NCBI GenBank assembly: GCA_035606695.1
Contig: DATNEW010000015.1
Span: 62,001-126,000 of the forward strand
DNA from: Gemmatimonadaceae bacterium
GTDB lineage: Bacteria > Gemmatimonadota > Gemmatimonadetes > Gemmatimonadales > Gemmatimonadaceae
Length of the DNA stretch: 64,000 bases
Direction of reading: 5' to 3'
Position numbers and translations under genes: made by a program
Notes under the pieces: generated by a model
Told to the model about the DNA's origin: nothing
What the model saw: the letters and a program-made list of their open reading frames with translations, nothing else
Databases searched by the model: none
In this document: piece after piece, positions 1 to 7,420 of the stretch
Position numbering within the stretch: position 1 is the first letter of the stretch
Layout: the number at the start of each line of letters is the position of its first letter

Positions 1-636
1 CCGTGAGAGCCCGGGAGTGAGCGCCAGCGCGTACGCCGGTACGCCCACCCACCACGTCGCGCCAGGCGCACGCTGTTTCACCTCGGCCACCAGCGCCGAC
101 GCAGCCGCGAAGCCAGACGACGAGTGAATTGACGGGAACGAGCGCTGCGCGAAGTGCGTGAAGCCTTTCATGAAGTGGAATTCGTACGGATCCGCATAGG
201 GCGTCGCTGTATCCTTCGGGCGCGTGCGGCCCAAGGGGCCGCGAATCACCTGCGCGGTGAGACTCGCCGCGGCGACCGACTCCGCCGTGTGGAACGCGAC
301 GTCGGCGACGTCGTTCGCGCCGAGCAGGCGTGCAACGGCATAGATGCCCAAGCTGCCGACGGTGAGCGTCGTCTCGTTGATGTGGGTGAAGTACTTGTCG
401 AGACGATTGCCAATGCGAACGTGCGCCCAGCTCGTGTCCTGAAAGCCGCGCGCGAGCTGGGCATCGAACAGACTGAGTCCCGCGCTCGCCGCCAGAATTC
501 CAGCGCCGATCGCGGCGTCGCGGCTTCGAAAAAATCGGTCGTCCTTCGTGTCGTCCTGTGCGTGTGCCACGCCCGCGCAAACGAAGACGAGGGCTAGCAC
601 GTTGTACATTCGTCTCAGCCGAACACCAATGTTCAT
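1..636 (-). CDS. PAP2-superfamily phosphatase, 3' end cut off by the window edge
   Basis: Read on the minus strand, the frame runs from ATG at 636 (or ATG at 609) to the left edge without a stop. After a hydrophobic signal-like segment (LALVFVCAGVAHAQ) it shows the three PAP2 phosphatase motifs in order: GRTRPKD (the K/R-x6-RP type motif), SFPSIHSSSGF (the PSGH-type motif, with Ser-Ile in place of Ser-Gly), and TPGLSR, the start of the third motif, at the edge. The family dephosphorylates lipid phosphates such as undecaprenyl or phosphatidyl phosphates at the membrane; this copy is probably exported. It is divergent from the cytochrome-like gene that follows. The family call rests on motifs; the substrate is unknown. 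Confidence 0.7.
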   Translation of the reverse strand, partial: MNIGVRLRRMYNVLALVFVCAGVAHAQDDTKDDRFFRSRDAAIGAGILAASAGLSLFDAQLARGFQDTSWAHVRIGNRLDKYFTHINETTLTVGSLGIYAVARLLGANDVADVAFHTAESVAAASLTAQVIRGPLGRTRPKDTATPYADPYEFHFMKGFTHFAQRSFPSIHSSSGFAAASALVAEVKQRAPGATWWVGVPAYALALTPGLSR

Positions 637-669
637 TTTGCCCACATCGTTGCACCCACTGTGCCTTGA

Positions 670-1257
670 ATGAAGGATCTGACAACCTACCTTGGGCTGG
701 CGGCCATCTACCTGCTGAGCGTCAACGTGCTCCTGGGCCTCCTGATGGGAGCCCGCTACAACACCTACAAGCGATGGCCGCATCGGCGAATCAATGTACT
801 GAAGCTGCATAACTGGACGGCGTACGTCGCGCTCGCGTTGGCCGTGGCGCATCCCATCCCGCTCTTGTTCCTCGACAAGCCGCAGTTTCGATTCCTCGAC
901 GTCGTCTGGCCCATCTCGTCGCCCGAGCAGCCGGTCATCAACACACTCGGCGCGCTGTCACTGTATCTGCTCGGGTTCACGGTGATCACCTCGATCTATC
1001 GCGCTGAAATCGGGCGCCAGCGCTGGAAGGTGCTCCACTATCTGACGTACGCGTTGGCGCTGATGCTCGTGATTCATGGTAGCGTCACCGATCAGCATCT
1101 CGACAACTCGCCCATGGACTTGCTCGACGCGGAGAAGGTCGGGATCGAGCTGTGCGGGCTGGTCATTCTGATCGCGACGTATTTTCGGTTCCGCTGGACG
1201 TCGCGCCATCCAAAGTATCAACCGCCGGTGCGCGCTCGGCAGGGCTCGCCCTCGTAG
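670..1257 (+). CDS. Ferric-reductase-like transmembrane b-type cytochrome
   Basis: A 195-residue integral membrane protein with about five or six hydrophobic helices. Four histidines stand in two helix pairs (H47, H61, H123, H136), the spacing expected for two b-type hemes between two helices in the ferric reductase transmembrane domain family (as in MsrQ, YedZ or the NOX core). No flavin or NAD binding domain is fused, so electrons must come from or go to a separate partner that is not visible here. It is divergent from the PAP2 gene with only 33 bp between starts. Family assignment is from the His pattern and topology; the physiological role is unknown. Confidence 0.7.
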   Translation: MKDLTTYLGLAAIYLLSVNVLLGLLMGARYNTYKRWPHRRINVLKLHNWTAYVALALAVAHPIPLLFLDKPQFRFLDVVWPISSPEQPVINTLGALSLYLLGFTVITSIYRAEIGRQRWKVLHYLTYALALMLVIHGSVTDQHLDNSPMDLLDAEKVGIELCGLVILIATYFRFRWTSRHPKYQPPVRARQGSPS

Positions 1258-1391
1258 CGGGCTCGGCCCATGTCCCGCGACGTGACGGTTGTCACCGGCC
1301 GCGACTGATGGAACGAACCGTGCGGGGCTCTTCCGACGATAGCTAACGCTCGGCTCGCCGTCGCATCGGGTCACGCCGCACGGGAGGTCGG

Positions 1392-1757
1392 ATGTCACTT
1401 CGCACTTTTGTCGATTCCACGGGACAGGAATGGCACGCCTTCGACGTCATTCCACGTGAGCAGGAGCGCCGGCGCGAAGACCGGCGGTCGTCGAGTGAAA
1501 TCGTGATTGACGACGCGGAAGGAAGGCGGGAAGGGGATCGCCGCTTGTCAGTCGGCCGCGCGCCGCGGCTTGCTACGCCCGCCGGCGGATGGCTGTGCTT
1601 CGAGCGCGGCGCCGATCGGCGGCGTCTGTCGCCGATTCCCGCGGACTGGAGTCACTGCACCGACGCGCAACTCGAGGAGTACTGCCGCTCGGCGCGGCCG
1701 GTTCCGCAGTTGCCGACGTCTCCGCGGTTGGCGCGCGTCGAGCATTCGGAGCATTAA
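1392..1757 (+). CDS. Small uncharacterised protein, paralogue A of a local three-copy family
   Basis: A 121-residue protein with a good ribosome binding site (GGGAGG just before ATG). It has no signal peptide or membrane segment. The C-terminal part (GGWLCFERG...RR..PIPADW...DAQLEEY) aligns in layout with the proteins at 5108-5452 and 5668-5949, which share a G-x-[DG]-G-x-x-W start, a DRR motif, a hydrophobic strand, an RR.R..PA.W motif and a closing acidic helix. This copy has an Arg/Glu-rich insertion of about 35 residues in the middle. I do not recognise a function. Confidence 0.7.
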   Translation: MSLRTFVDSTGQEWHAFDVIPREQERRREDRRSSSEIVIDDAEGRREGDRRLSVGRAPRLATPAGGWLCFERGADRRRLSPIPADWSHCTDAQLEEYCRSARPVPQLPTSPRLARVEHSEH

Positions 1758-1777
1758 GAGCGAGTTCAAAACCTCTC

Positions 1778-1870
1778 GTCATCCCGAGCGAAGCGAGGGA
1801 TCTAACACGGTAGGTAGAGGGACGTCACTCTACCGGGACAACAGATTCCTCGCCTGCGGCTCGGAATGAC
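1778..1870. repeat. Intergenic repeat with inverted ends (GTCATCCCGAGCG type)
   Basis: The unit begins with GTCATCCCGAGCGAAGCGAG (1778) and ends with an inverted relative, CGCCTGCGGCTCGGAATGAC, at 1870. Shortened relatives of the left end occur twice at 5498-5562. This resembles non-coding repeats with a TCATCCCGAGCG core that I know from several high-GC bacterial phyla. There is no ORF inside. It may be a miniature mobile unit or a transcript hairpin; the sequence alone does not decide. Confidence 0.6.
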
Positions 1871-1911
1871 TGACGCCTAAAAACGCACGCCAAAAAGCAA
1901 AACGCCGCGGA

Positions 1912-2115
1912 TTAGACCGCGGCGTTGACCAACATCGAAACCCGTTCCCGTACCGCGCGTCCAACCGGTCGCGCCACCCGGGCCGCCACCTGGCGAATGC
2001 GCCGTGTTTCGCGCGCCGTGTCGGCGGCTGAGAGAATCAGCGCCCGAAGCTGACGGCGACGGCCGTCCTGCCCTTCGACGCGATCGATCGCTTTGCTGCT
2101 GTTCTGGTCCGACAT
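1912..2115 (-). CDS. Short basic protein of unknown function
   Basis: A 67-residue ORF rich in Arg and Ala, preceded by GAGG about 8 bp before ATG. It lies convergent to the repeat element and divergent from hemQ. No domain is recognised. Its composition could also come from a GC-rich shadow frame, so it is kept only because of its binding site and lack of a better frame in the interval. Confidence 0.35.
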   Translation of the reverse strand: MSDQNSSKAIDRVEGQDGRRRQLRALILSAADTARETRRIRQVAARVARPVGRAVRERVSMLVNAAV

Positions 2116-2234
2116 ACGGCGCCTCAGCCGGTTTGGCTCATTCGATGTTGACGTGCTGCGCCATGCCTAATGGCAAAGGGAATGCCGCTTCAGAGTATCG
2201 GCCGAAAACCGCTTGGGATTAACTTCCCAATACC

Positions 2235-3161
2235 ATGGAAACTCGCGCCTCGAGCCCTTCGCACCCGTCTCACCCGTCGCCTGCGCCTTCCGCTACGCCC
2301 GCCAGCCCAGGCACGGCCGGACGGCCGTCGAGCGCACCGAACACCGGTCCAATCGCACATCCGCCCGAGACACTCGAGGGGTGGTATGTGCTGCATCAGA
2401 TCTATTCCGTGGACAGCGGCGTCGATGAGAGACGCGTCGAACCGACACAGGCAACGGCGGTCACATCGAATGTCCCCTTGCCGTCGGCCCCCGCCGAAGG
2501 ATGGTCGGCCTGGGCGCGTCTCATCGGATCGCGCGCCGACGTCATGGCGTTGCACTTTCGTCCAACACTCGACGCGATCGGCGACGCGCAACGCGAGTAC
2601 GCTGCCTCCGGGCTGACCAAAGGCCTGCGACTCGAGTACTCCTTTCTCAGCGTGACCGAAGCCGGCTTGTATCACCTCACGGCGCAGCTCGCGCGCGAGG
2701 CCGAGGAGCGCGGTGGCGCCGTCGGCGACGACATCTATACGCGAGATCTTCAACAGCGTGCGGCGGCAGAGCGCGAGACGGCCCACGTTCGCCGGCGGCT
2801 GTATCCCACGCTGCCCGAGGACATGCCATACGTCTCGTTCTATCCAATGAACAAGCGCCGTGACGCCGGCCAGAACTGGTACACGCTCACGCTCGAGGAG
2901 CGGAGCCGCTTGATGTGGTCACACGGCATGACCGGGCGACGCTACGCAGGGAAGGTGCTTCAGGTCATCAGCGGCGCCATCGGATTCGACGCGTGGGAAT
3001 GGGGCGTGACGCTGTTCGCGCGCGATCCCCTCGAGTTCAAGAAGCTCGTCACCGACATGCGCTTCGATGAAGTCAGTGCCAAGTATGCCGAGTTCGGTGA
3101 TTTCTACGTGGGCCGGCTGATGCCGGCCGGCGACGTCGCGCGGCTTCGCGAAACTCGCTGA
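2235..3161 (+). CDS. hemQ: Coproheme decarboxylase / chlorite-dismutase-like protein HemQ (ChdC)
   Basis: Converts coproheme III to heme b by two oxidative decarboxylations, the last step of the coproporphyrin-dependent heme pathway. Diagnostic features are SFYPMNKRR with the conserved redox-active Tyr (Y203) and the proximal heme ligand His in SHGMTGR (H230), followed by the typical block AWEWGVTLF and DMRFDEVSAKYAEFG. At 308 residues it is longer than usual (about 250) because of a Pro/Ser/Ala-rich N-terminal tail of about 45 residues, so the true start may lie downstream. It is a lone gene here, followed by an unrelated membrane protein. Confidence 0.9.
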   Translation: METRASSPSHPSHPSPAPSATPASPGTAGRPSSAPNTGPIAHPPETLEGWYVLHQIYSVDSGVDERRVEPTQATAVTSNVPLPSAPAEGWSAWARLIGSRADVMALHFRPTLDAIGDAQREYAASGLTKGLRLEYSFLSVTEAGLYHLTAQLAREAEERGGAVGDDIYTRDLQQRAAAERETAHVRRRLYPTLPEDMPYVSFYPMNKRRDAGQNWYTLTLEERSRLMWSHGMTGRRYAGKVLQVISGAIGFDAWEWGVTLFARDPLEFKKLVTDMRFDEVSAKYAEFGDFYVGRLMPAGDVARLRETR

Positions 3162-3210
3162 TACCGCCCGCCGTACGAGCTAACAGACACACTCTTCGAG
3201 GCGGCGCGTC

Positions 3211-3651
3211 ATGTGGTCGGTACTGAGTCGGTTGGTCATGCAGCTCGCGGCAATCCGGTGGCTGTTCAAGCTCGGCGGACTGGCGCTGCTGCTGCCGATC
3301 GCCGCGCTGCTCAAGGTCATTGGCGTGCCGCTGCTCGCGGTACTGTCGATCGTCGGCGTGCCCGTGATGATCCTGCTGTTCCTCTTCGGCCTGCCGATCT
3401 TCCTGGTGTTCATCGCCGGCGCGGCGATCGTCGCGGTCATCATGGCCCTGCTCACGCTCGGCCTGTTCGCGCTGAAGATCTTCATCTTCGTGGTGCTGCC
3501 CATCCTCGTGCTGTCGAAGGTCGTCGGCTGGACCTGGCGTTCGATTCGCGGGAAAGGGCGCTGCAAGCCGAAGGATGATACGCCGCCCGAGATCTCGATC
3601 GATCCGAGCGACGCCAGCCCGAGCGATCCGATCGTCGACCCGCTCGACTAG
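3211..3651 (+). CDS. Small multi-pass membrane protein, unknown function
   Basis: A 146-residue protein with about three long hydrophobic stretches between residues 15 and 105, then a basic patch (SIRGKGRCK) and an acidic, Pro/Ser/Asp-rich tail. The positive residues after the last helix suggest that the tail is cytoplasmic. It is not recognised as any family. It starts 49 bp after hemQ and could be co-transcribed with it. Hydrophobicity and G/C third positions support coding. Confidence 0.65.
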   Translation: MWSVLSRLVMQLAAIRWLFKLGGLALLLPIAALLKVIGVPLLAVLSIVGVPVMILLFLFGLPIFLVFIAGAAIVAVIMALLTLGLFALKIFIFVVLPILVLSKVVGWTWRSIRGKGRCKPKDDTPPEISIDPSDASPSDPIVDPLD

Positions 3652-3667
3652 CGAACGCCGGCGAAAT

Positions 3668-4348
3668 TCAGGACGCCATCGCGCGGAGTAGCCCTAAGCG
3701 ATGCACCGCGAAGCGCGATCGCCCCGTTCGTCTGATCGCTCCGGCGTCGACGAGCGAGGCGAGTCCGCGCACGACGACTTCACGTACGGTGCCCAGCTCC
3801 GCGGCAAGTGCTTCCTGCGACATGCCGAGCGTGAAGTCGTTCGTCTCACTGTCGTTGTTCGACGCGCGATCGAGAACCCATCGCGCGAGCCGTGCGACGA
3901 TGGTCGTCGTCGTCAGCTCGTCGATGCGATTGAGCAGCGATCGTGCGCGCGTCGCCAGGCGATGCACCGCGAAGCGCGCGAAGTCGGGATCGTCGCGCAG
4001 CAGGCGTTCGATCGCGCTCGTGGCGAGATGCGCGCAACGCGACCGCTCGACGGCGATGGCCGTCCCGGGAAATGGACCGCCGCCGAAGACGGGAATCTCG
4101 CCGAGGACGCCGCCGGCGGATTCCATGTGGAGCAACTGCGCGCGCGACGAAAGCTCTCGCGAAACGCGCACGCGTCCCTCGAGCAGGAAGTACAATCCGT
4201 CGGCTTCGTCACCCGCGCGAAAGAGCGCGCGATTCGCCGCGTAGCGCCGTTCGGTCGAGGCGCGCGCGATTCGCTCGAGCGTTGCATTCGGCAGCGATTC
4301 GAGCGCGGGAAGGCGCCGTCGGAGCTCGTCTGCGGATATCGTCGTCAC
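3668..4348 (-). CDS. Crp/Fnr-family transcriptional regulator
   Basis: A 226-residue protein with an N-terminal cyclic-nucleotide-binding-type beta barrel (about residues 15-130, with LFRAGDEADGLYFLLEGRVRV), a long dimer helix, and a C-terminal winged helix (QEALAAELGTVREVVVRGLA as recognition region, about 177-200). No cysteine cluster for an Fe-S centre is seen, so it is not a classical Fnr. It is divergent from the His-rich secreted protein, and two dyads lie in the shared promoter region. The local target is probably itself and that neighbour; the effector is unknown. Confidence 0.85.
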   Translation of the reverse strand: MTTISADELRRRLPALESLPNATLERIARASTERRYAANRALFRAGDEADGLYFLLEGRVRVSRELSSRAQLLHMESAGGVLGEIPVFGGGPFPGTAIAVERSRCAHLATSAIERLLRDDPDFARFAVHRLATRARSLLNRIDELTTTTIVARLARWVLDRASNNDSETNDFTLGMSQEALAAELGTVREVVVRGLASLVDAGAIRRTGRSRFAVHRLGLLRAMAS

Positions 4349-4352
4349 GAAT

Positions 4353-4368
4353 TGGAACCTCGGTTCCA
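4353..4368. promoter_or_regulatory. Perfect dyad, candidate operator of the Crp/Fnr regulator
   Basis: TGGAACC-TC-GGTTCCA: perfect 7-bp arms around 2 bp, only 4 bp before the regulator start codon and within the divergent promoter region. Dyads of this size fit dimeric Crp/Fnr binding, but the sequence differs from CRP and FNR consensus. Binding by the adjacent regulator is inferred. Confidence 0.5.
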
Positions 4369-4378
4369 GACGTCGTCA

Positions 4379-4399
4379 GTGTAGTGCCGCATTCTACAC
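4379..4399. promoter_or_regulatory. Second dyad in the same divergent promoter region
   Basis: GTGTAG-N9-CTACAC, perfect 6-bp arms, 28 bp before the likely ATG (4427) of the secreted protein. A total length of 21 bp matches two turns of DNA, the usual footprint of Crp/Fnr dimers. It may be the activating site for the rightward gene while the first dyad serves autoregulation. Confidence 0.45.
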
Positions 4400-4426
4400 C
4401 ACATGCCGGGCCCACTGGAGCCGTTC

Positions 4427-4960
4427 ATGAACACGTTGAAGGTCGCGGCGTTCGCGACAAGTACCATGCTGGCGGTGTATGCATCGAGTGCGTCCGCGCA
4501 GGCCGCTCCCGCCAGGAAGGACACGGCGCACGCGCGCGACAGTGCCTACGCGGCGCTGCAGGAGCGTGGCAAGCACGCCATGGGCGTCGATCAGTACACG
4601 TCGACGCACACGTTCGACAGCTATCCCGACGGCGGCCGCGTCGCGCTGGTTCGCGACTCGGACGACAGCGCCGGCGTCGCACAGATTCGTCGTCACCTGC
4701 GCGACATCAAGAAGGCGTTCGAGGCGGGCGATTTCTCGACGCCGGAGTTCGTGCACATGCGCGAGGTTCCGGGCACCAAGATCATGGCCGCCAGGCGCAC
4801 GGCCATCACGTACGAGGTGCATGACATTCCTCGCGGCGCGGAGTTGCGCATCAGGAGCACGGATGCCGAGGTGGTGAAAGCGATTCATGAGTTCATGAGC
4901 TTTCAGCGGATGGATCATCACGCGGGTGGTCATGGCGATCATGGCGGTCATGGCGGCTGA
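4427..4960 (+). CDS. Secreted protein with a His/Gly-rich metal-binding tail
   Basis: The start is placed at ATG 4427 because it gives a clean Sec signal peptide (MNTLKVAAFATSTMLAVYAS...SAQA); an upstream ATG at 4403 would add eight residues in front of it. The mature part contains QERGKHAMGVDQYTSTH, IRRHLRDIKKAF and VPGTKIMAARRTAITYEVHD, and ends in a His/Gly tail (HHAGGHGDHGGHGG). Similar proteins are sometimes labelled aspartate carbamoyltransferase in databases, but length and motifs do not support that enzyme. It is likely controlled by the divergent Crp/Fnr regulator. A periplasmic metal-related role is inferred from the tail only. Confidence 0.7.
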   Translation: MNTLKVAAFATSTMLAVYASSASAQAAPARKDTAHARDSAYAALQERGKHAMGVDQYTSTHTFDSYPDGGRVALVRDSDDSAGVAQIRRHLRDIKKAFEAGDFSTPEFVHMREVPGTKIMAARRTAITYEVHDIPRGAELRIRSTDAEVVKAIHEFMSFQRMDHHAGGHGDHGGHGG

Positions 4961-5107
4961 GTGACCGCGGTAGCGCCACAAGTGTTTGTTGCACGGGTGT
5001 TTACGTCGCTTGCGTCCGGCACGCCGATTGCTTTCGGAACGTTGTCGAATGTTCATCGACGAGCTTGGCGCAATGAAGGTAGATGCACTCCAGTCGGCGG
5101 TCGCCGA

Positions 5108-5452
5108 ATGACGCTCGAGCACGAACGTCCGGATGCCGCCGGTATGCCCGGCGCGGCCGGCGCGCCCACCGCGGGCGGCGCGGCCGATGCGCTCGAAGGG
5201 CGGCTCGATGTGCGCGACCTGTCCGACGCTCCTGACGTCCTGCACGCGGCGTTGGGCTCGTTCCGCTCGGTGGGCGGCCCCGATGGGCAGCGCTGGTTCG
5301 TGCGCGAGATCGTCGACACGTCGTACGACCGCCGGGCGTCGGGGAGTCTCGTGTTCTATCACGACAAGGCGATGCGGCGGGTGAGGTCGTATCCGGCGAA
5401 CTGGCGGGAGTTGCCGGAAGCGGATCTTTACGAGGTGAGTTTGGGGAGGTAG
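5108..5452 (+). CDS. Small uncharacterised protein, paralogue B
   Basis: 114 residues if ATG 5108 is used; the frame is open up to a GTG at 4961, directly after the preceding stop, but that extra stretch lacks coding character. The N-terminus is Ala/Gly/Pro-rich. The core (GGPDGQRWFVREIVDTSYDR, then LVFY, MRRVRSYPANW and ADLYEV) aligns directly with paralogue C at 5668 and more loosely with paralogue A at 1392. No function is recognised. Confidence 0.65.
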   Translation: MTLEHERPDAAGMPGAAGAPTAGGAADALEGRLDVRDLSDAPDVLHAALGSFRSVGGPDGQRWFVREIVDTSYDRRASGSLVFYHDKAMRRVRSYPANWRELPEADLYEVSLGR

Positions 5453-5497
5453 GGCGGTGGGCGGTGAGGGTTGGGGGATGAGCGCTGGATGATGGCT

Positions 5498-5562
5498 GTC
5501 ATCCCGAGCGGAGGCGCGAAGCGCTCCCCGCTATTGTCATCCCGAGCGGAGGCGCGAAGCGC
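5498..5562 (+). repeat. Two tandem copies of a GTCATCCCGAGCGGAGGCGC repeat
   Basis: The same 27-bp sequence starting GTCATCCCGAGCGGAGGCGC and ending GAAGCGC occurs at 5498-5524 and 5536-5562. It is a variant of the left end of the repeat at 1778-1870. It lies in the 215-bp gap between paralogues B and C, where I see no gene. Confidence 0.65.
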
Positions 5563-5667
5563 CGGCGTCGAGGGACCCCCGTGCACCGCGGAGAGGCCCA
5601 TCTGGTATGCACATTGCGGGCATTCAGGTATTCCCTCCGCCTCCCGCTACTCGCCGAGTGATTTCGC

Positions 5668-5949
5668 GTGTCGTTAGAAAAGAACCCTCTCAATCCGCCT
5701 GTGTTTGGCGCGGTGAAGCGCGCTGATCCGGCGCTCGATTTACGCCATCGCCGCATCGTCGGCCCCGACGGGCGTGAATGGCGCGTCCGCGAAGCGCCGA
5801 TGCCCGCGTTTGACCGTCGAGCGGGCACCTGTCTGATCTTCGACACCATCGATGCGGCGCGCCGAGTGCGGCACTATCCCGCTGACTGGTTCGAGCGGAG
5901 CGATGAGGAGCTCTATCAGCTCACCGAGATGATGGCGCGGGAGACGTAG
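5668..5949 (+). CDS. Small uncharacterised protein, paralogue C
   Basis: 93 residues from GTG 5668. Its core (IVGPDGREWRVREAPMPAFD, then RRAGTCLIFD, ARRVRHYPADW and DEELYQL) is the clearest statement of the local family. The pattern looks like a small beta-rich fold with a closing helix. It has no signal peptide or membrane helix. The three copies within 4.6 kb point to local duplication. Function unknown. Confidence 0.65.
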   Translation: MSLEKNPLNPPVFGAVKRADPALDLRHRRIVGPDGREWRVREAPMPAFDRRAGTCLIFDTIDAARRVRHYPADWFERSDEELYQLTEMMARET

Positions 5950-6047
5950 GTCGCGGGACTCGATGGCGGTCTCGATATCGCGCCGGCGCGGAAAGATCCC
6001 GCGCCGGGTGCGCGGGCATCAGAGAACTGAAAAGGCAGGAGAGAGCA

Positions 6048-6611
6048 ATGCGTCACACCCTCAGTGTCGTGGTACTTCCGCTCTGCGTGGCGCTGCACAC
6101 CGCCGCGTCTCAACTCGCCATTCCTGTGACTGTCGCGCAGGCCGACGCGGAGGCCGCGGGCTATTCGCGTTCTGATACGGCTTCCGCGCCGCAGGCATTC
6201 TTTGCTCGGCCGTCTGCCGGGACGAGCGACCGGCGGTGTGTCGACTCCCGCAACGCCGACGATCGACAGGCTACCGGTTCGTTGCGGTCGGGCGAAATGA
6301 TCGTGCGCGGGAGGTGGAACGACTCGACCGGGCTGCATGCCGGCAAGGAGGACAAGTTCCTGTGGCTCCCGCTTCACGGTTCAGCCGACTTGAAAGCGCC
6401 GCTGGTCATTCGCGCCGATCGCGTCGGCGAACCCGCCGATTCGCTGCGCCTGACGATTGCGCATGTGGCGCGCGGGGGCGGGCACATGTACGGCTATCCG
6501 AGCCTTGTTTCGTTCCCGACCCCGGGGCGATGGTTGGTGGTGGCGACCGCGGGATCGGATTGGGGCTGCTTCATTCTCGATGTGTCGACGGCGAAAGCGA
6601 GCTCAAGCTGA
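6048..6611 (+). CDS. Secreted protein of unknown function
   Basis: A 187-residue protein with a strong ribosome binding site (AGGAGAGAG before ATG) and a signal peptide (MRHTLSVVVLPLCVALHTAA). The mature part contains GEMIVRGRWNDSTGLHAGKE, then FLWLPLHG and GRWLVVATAGSDWGCFIL, suggesting a beta-rich extracytoplasmic domain. I do not recognise a family. It is convergent with the next gene, with a hairpin between them. Confidence 0.65.
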   Translation: MRHTLSVVVLPLCVALHTAASQLAIPVTVAQADAEAAGYSRSDTASAPQAFFARPSAGTSDRRCVDSRNADDRQATGSLRSGEMIVRGRWNDSTGLHAGKEDKFLWLPLHGSADLKAPLVIRADRVGEPADSLRLTIAHVARGGGHMYGYPSLVSFPTPGRWLVVATAGSDWGCFILDVSTAKASSS

Positions 6612-6636
6612 TCGAAGGAATGCGACGATTTGAGAC

Positions 6637-6667
6637 GCGAACGACCGCCGAAAAAGCGGCCGTTCGC
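6637..6667. terminator. Stem-loop between convergent genes, candidate bidirectional terminator
   Basis: GCGAACG (6637-6643) pairs with CGTTCGC (6661-6667), and CCGC pairs with GCGG inside, leaving a small A-rich loop and one mismatch. It lies between gene ends at 6611 (+) and 6707 (-). There is no clear U-tract, so termination is likely but not certain. Confidence 0.45.
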
Positions 6668-6706
6668 GCTAACTGTCGTACCACGCAGCGGTCCTACGCA
6701 GCGGTC

Positions 6707-7420
6707 CTACGCAGCCGTACTACTCGGCGGTGCTACACCCGCTGAATCAGCTGCCGCTGCCGCGGCGCTCGCACCGCGCGGGAGTCCGGCCTTCGCCGCG
6801 ATTCGCTTCGCCACCACCCATGCCCGCCCGAGACCGGACTCGTTCGGCGGGATGGGCTTGAGCACCAACACGTTCATCACCTTGATCGCGGATCGCGCCT
6901 GCTTTTCGGCGTTCTTGAGTCCCGCCGTGGCGCCGGCGCGCTGGATGGTGAGCGTCGTTCGATCGTTCAACGACGCCTGGAGCGCGGCCGTCGCCGCGGC
7001 CAGTTCCTCGATGAAGCCGGGTGTCATCCCGCCGGCGAGCAGCGAGGCCTCGTGCCGCCTCGCCGCCTGACTCATGCCCGCCGCGGCTTTCAACAACTGC
7101 GGCACGGACGGTCGTCCCTTGGGCATGGAGAGCTCACTCAGATCGGGGGAGCCCGCGAGCGTTTGCTTTGCCGCATGCGCGATGCCTTCCATATGGAACT
7201 TGCGCAACGCCAGCCGCAGCGACCGCTGGTTGGACGTCTCGAGCTTCGCCGCCTGCGCACCGCCGGATTGATCGGTGCCGAAGCTCTCGAGATGCGTGCG
7301 TGCGACGTCCAGGTTGTTGCGCGCCGTCGAATCCTTCAACGACGCGAACTCCGGATGCGCGTCGAGGAAGGTTTGGATGGCGAGCAGGGCGGAGATGGTA
7401 CTGCCTTGAGCGTGGTTCAA
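6707..7420 (-). CDS. Conserved helical protein of unknown function
   Basis: 237 residues, almost entirely helix-forming and rich in Ala, Leu, Arg and Lys (SNQRSLRLALRKFHMEGIAH, GRPSVPQLLKAAAGMSQAAR). A Pro/Ala-rich tail follows. There is no signal peptide or membrane segment. The coding signal is good and there is no competing frame on the other strand. I do not recognise the family; it could be structural or DNA-associated, but nothing in the sequence proves that. Confidence 0.6.
   Translation of the reverse strand: MNHAQGSTISALLAIQTFLDAHPEFASLKDSTARNNLDVARTHLESFGTDQSGGAQAAKLETSNQRSLRLALRKFHMEGIAHAAKQTLAGSPDLSELSMPKGRPSVPQLLKAAAGMSQAARRHEASLLAGGMTPGFIEELAAATAALQASLNDRTTLTIQRAGATAGLKNAEKQARSAIKVMNVLVLKPIPPNESGLGRAWVVAKRIAAKAGLPRGASAAAAAADSAGVAPPSSTAA

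Noticed and set aside
4961-5107. Extension of paralogue B to the GTG at 4961
   Set aside because: The extra 49 residues have no similarity to the other two copies and no clear binding site.
6670-6730. Short direct repeats ACGCAGCGGTCCT-like as a mobile element end
   Set aside because: They encode the Ala/Ser-rich C-terminus of the minus-strand gene and are not flanked by inverted repeats.
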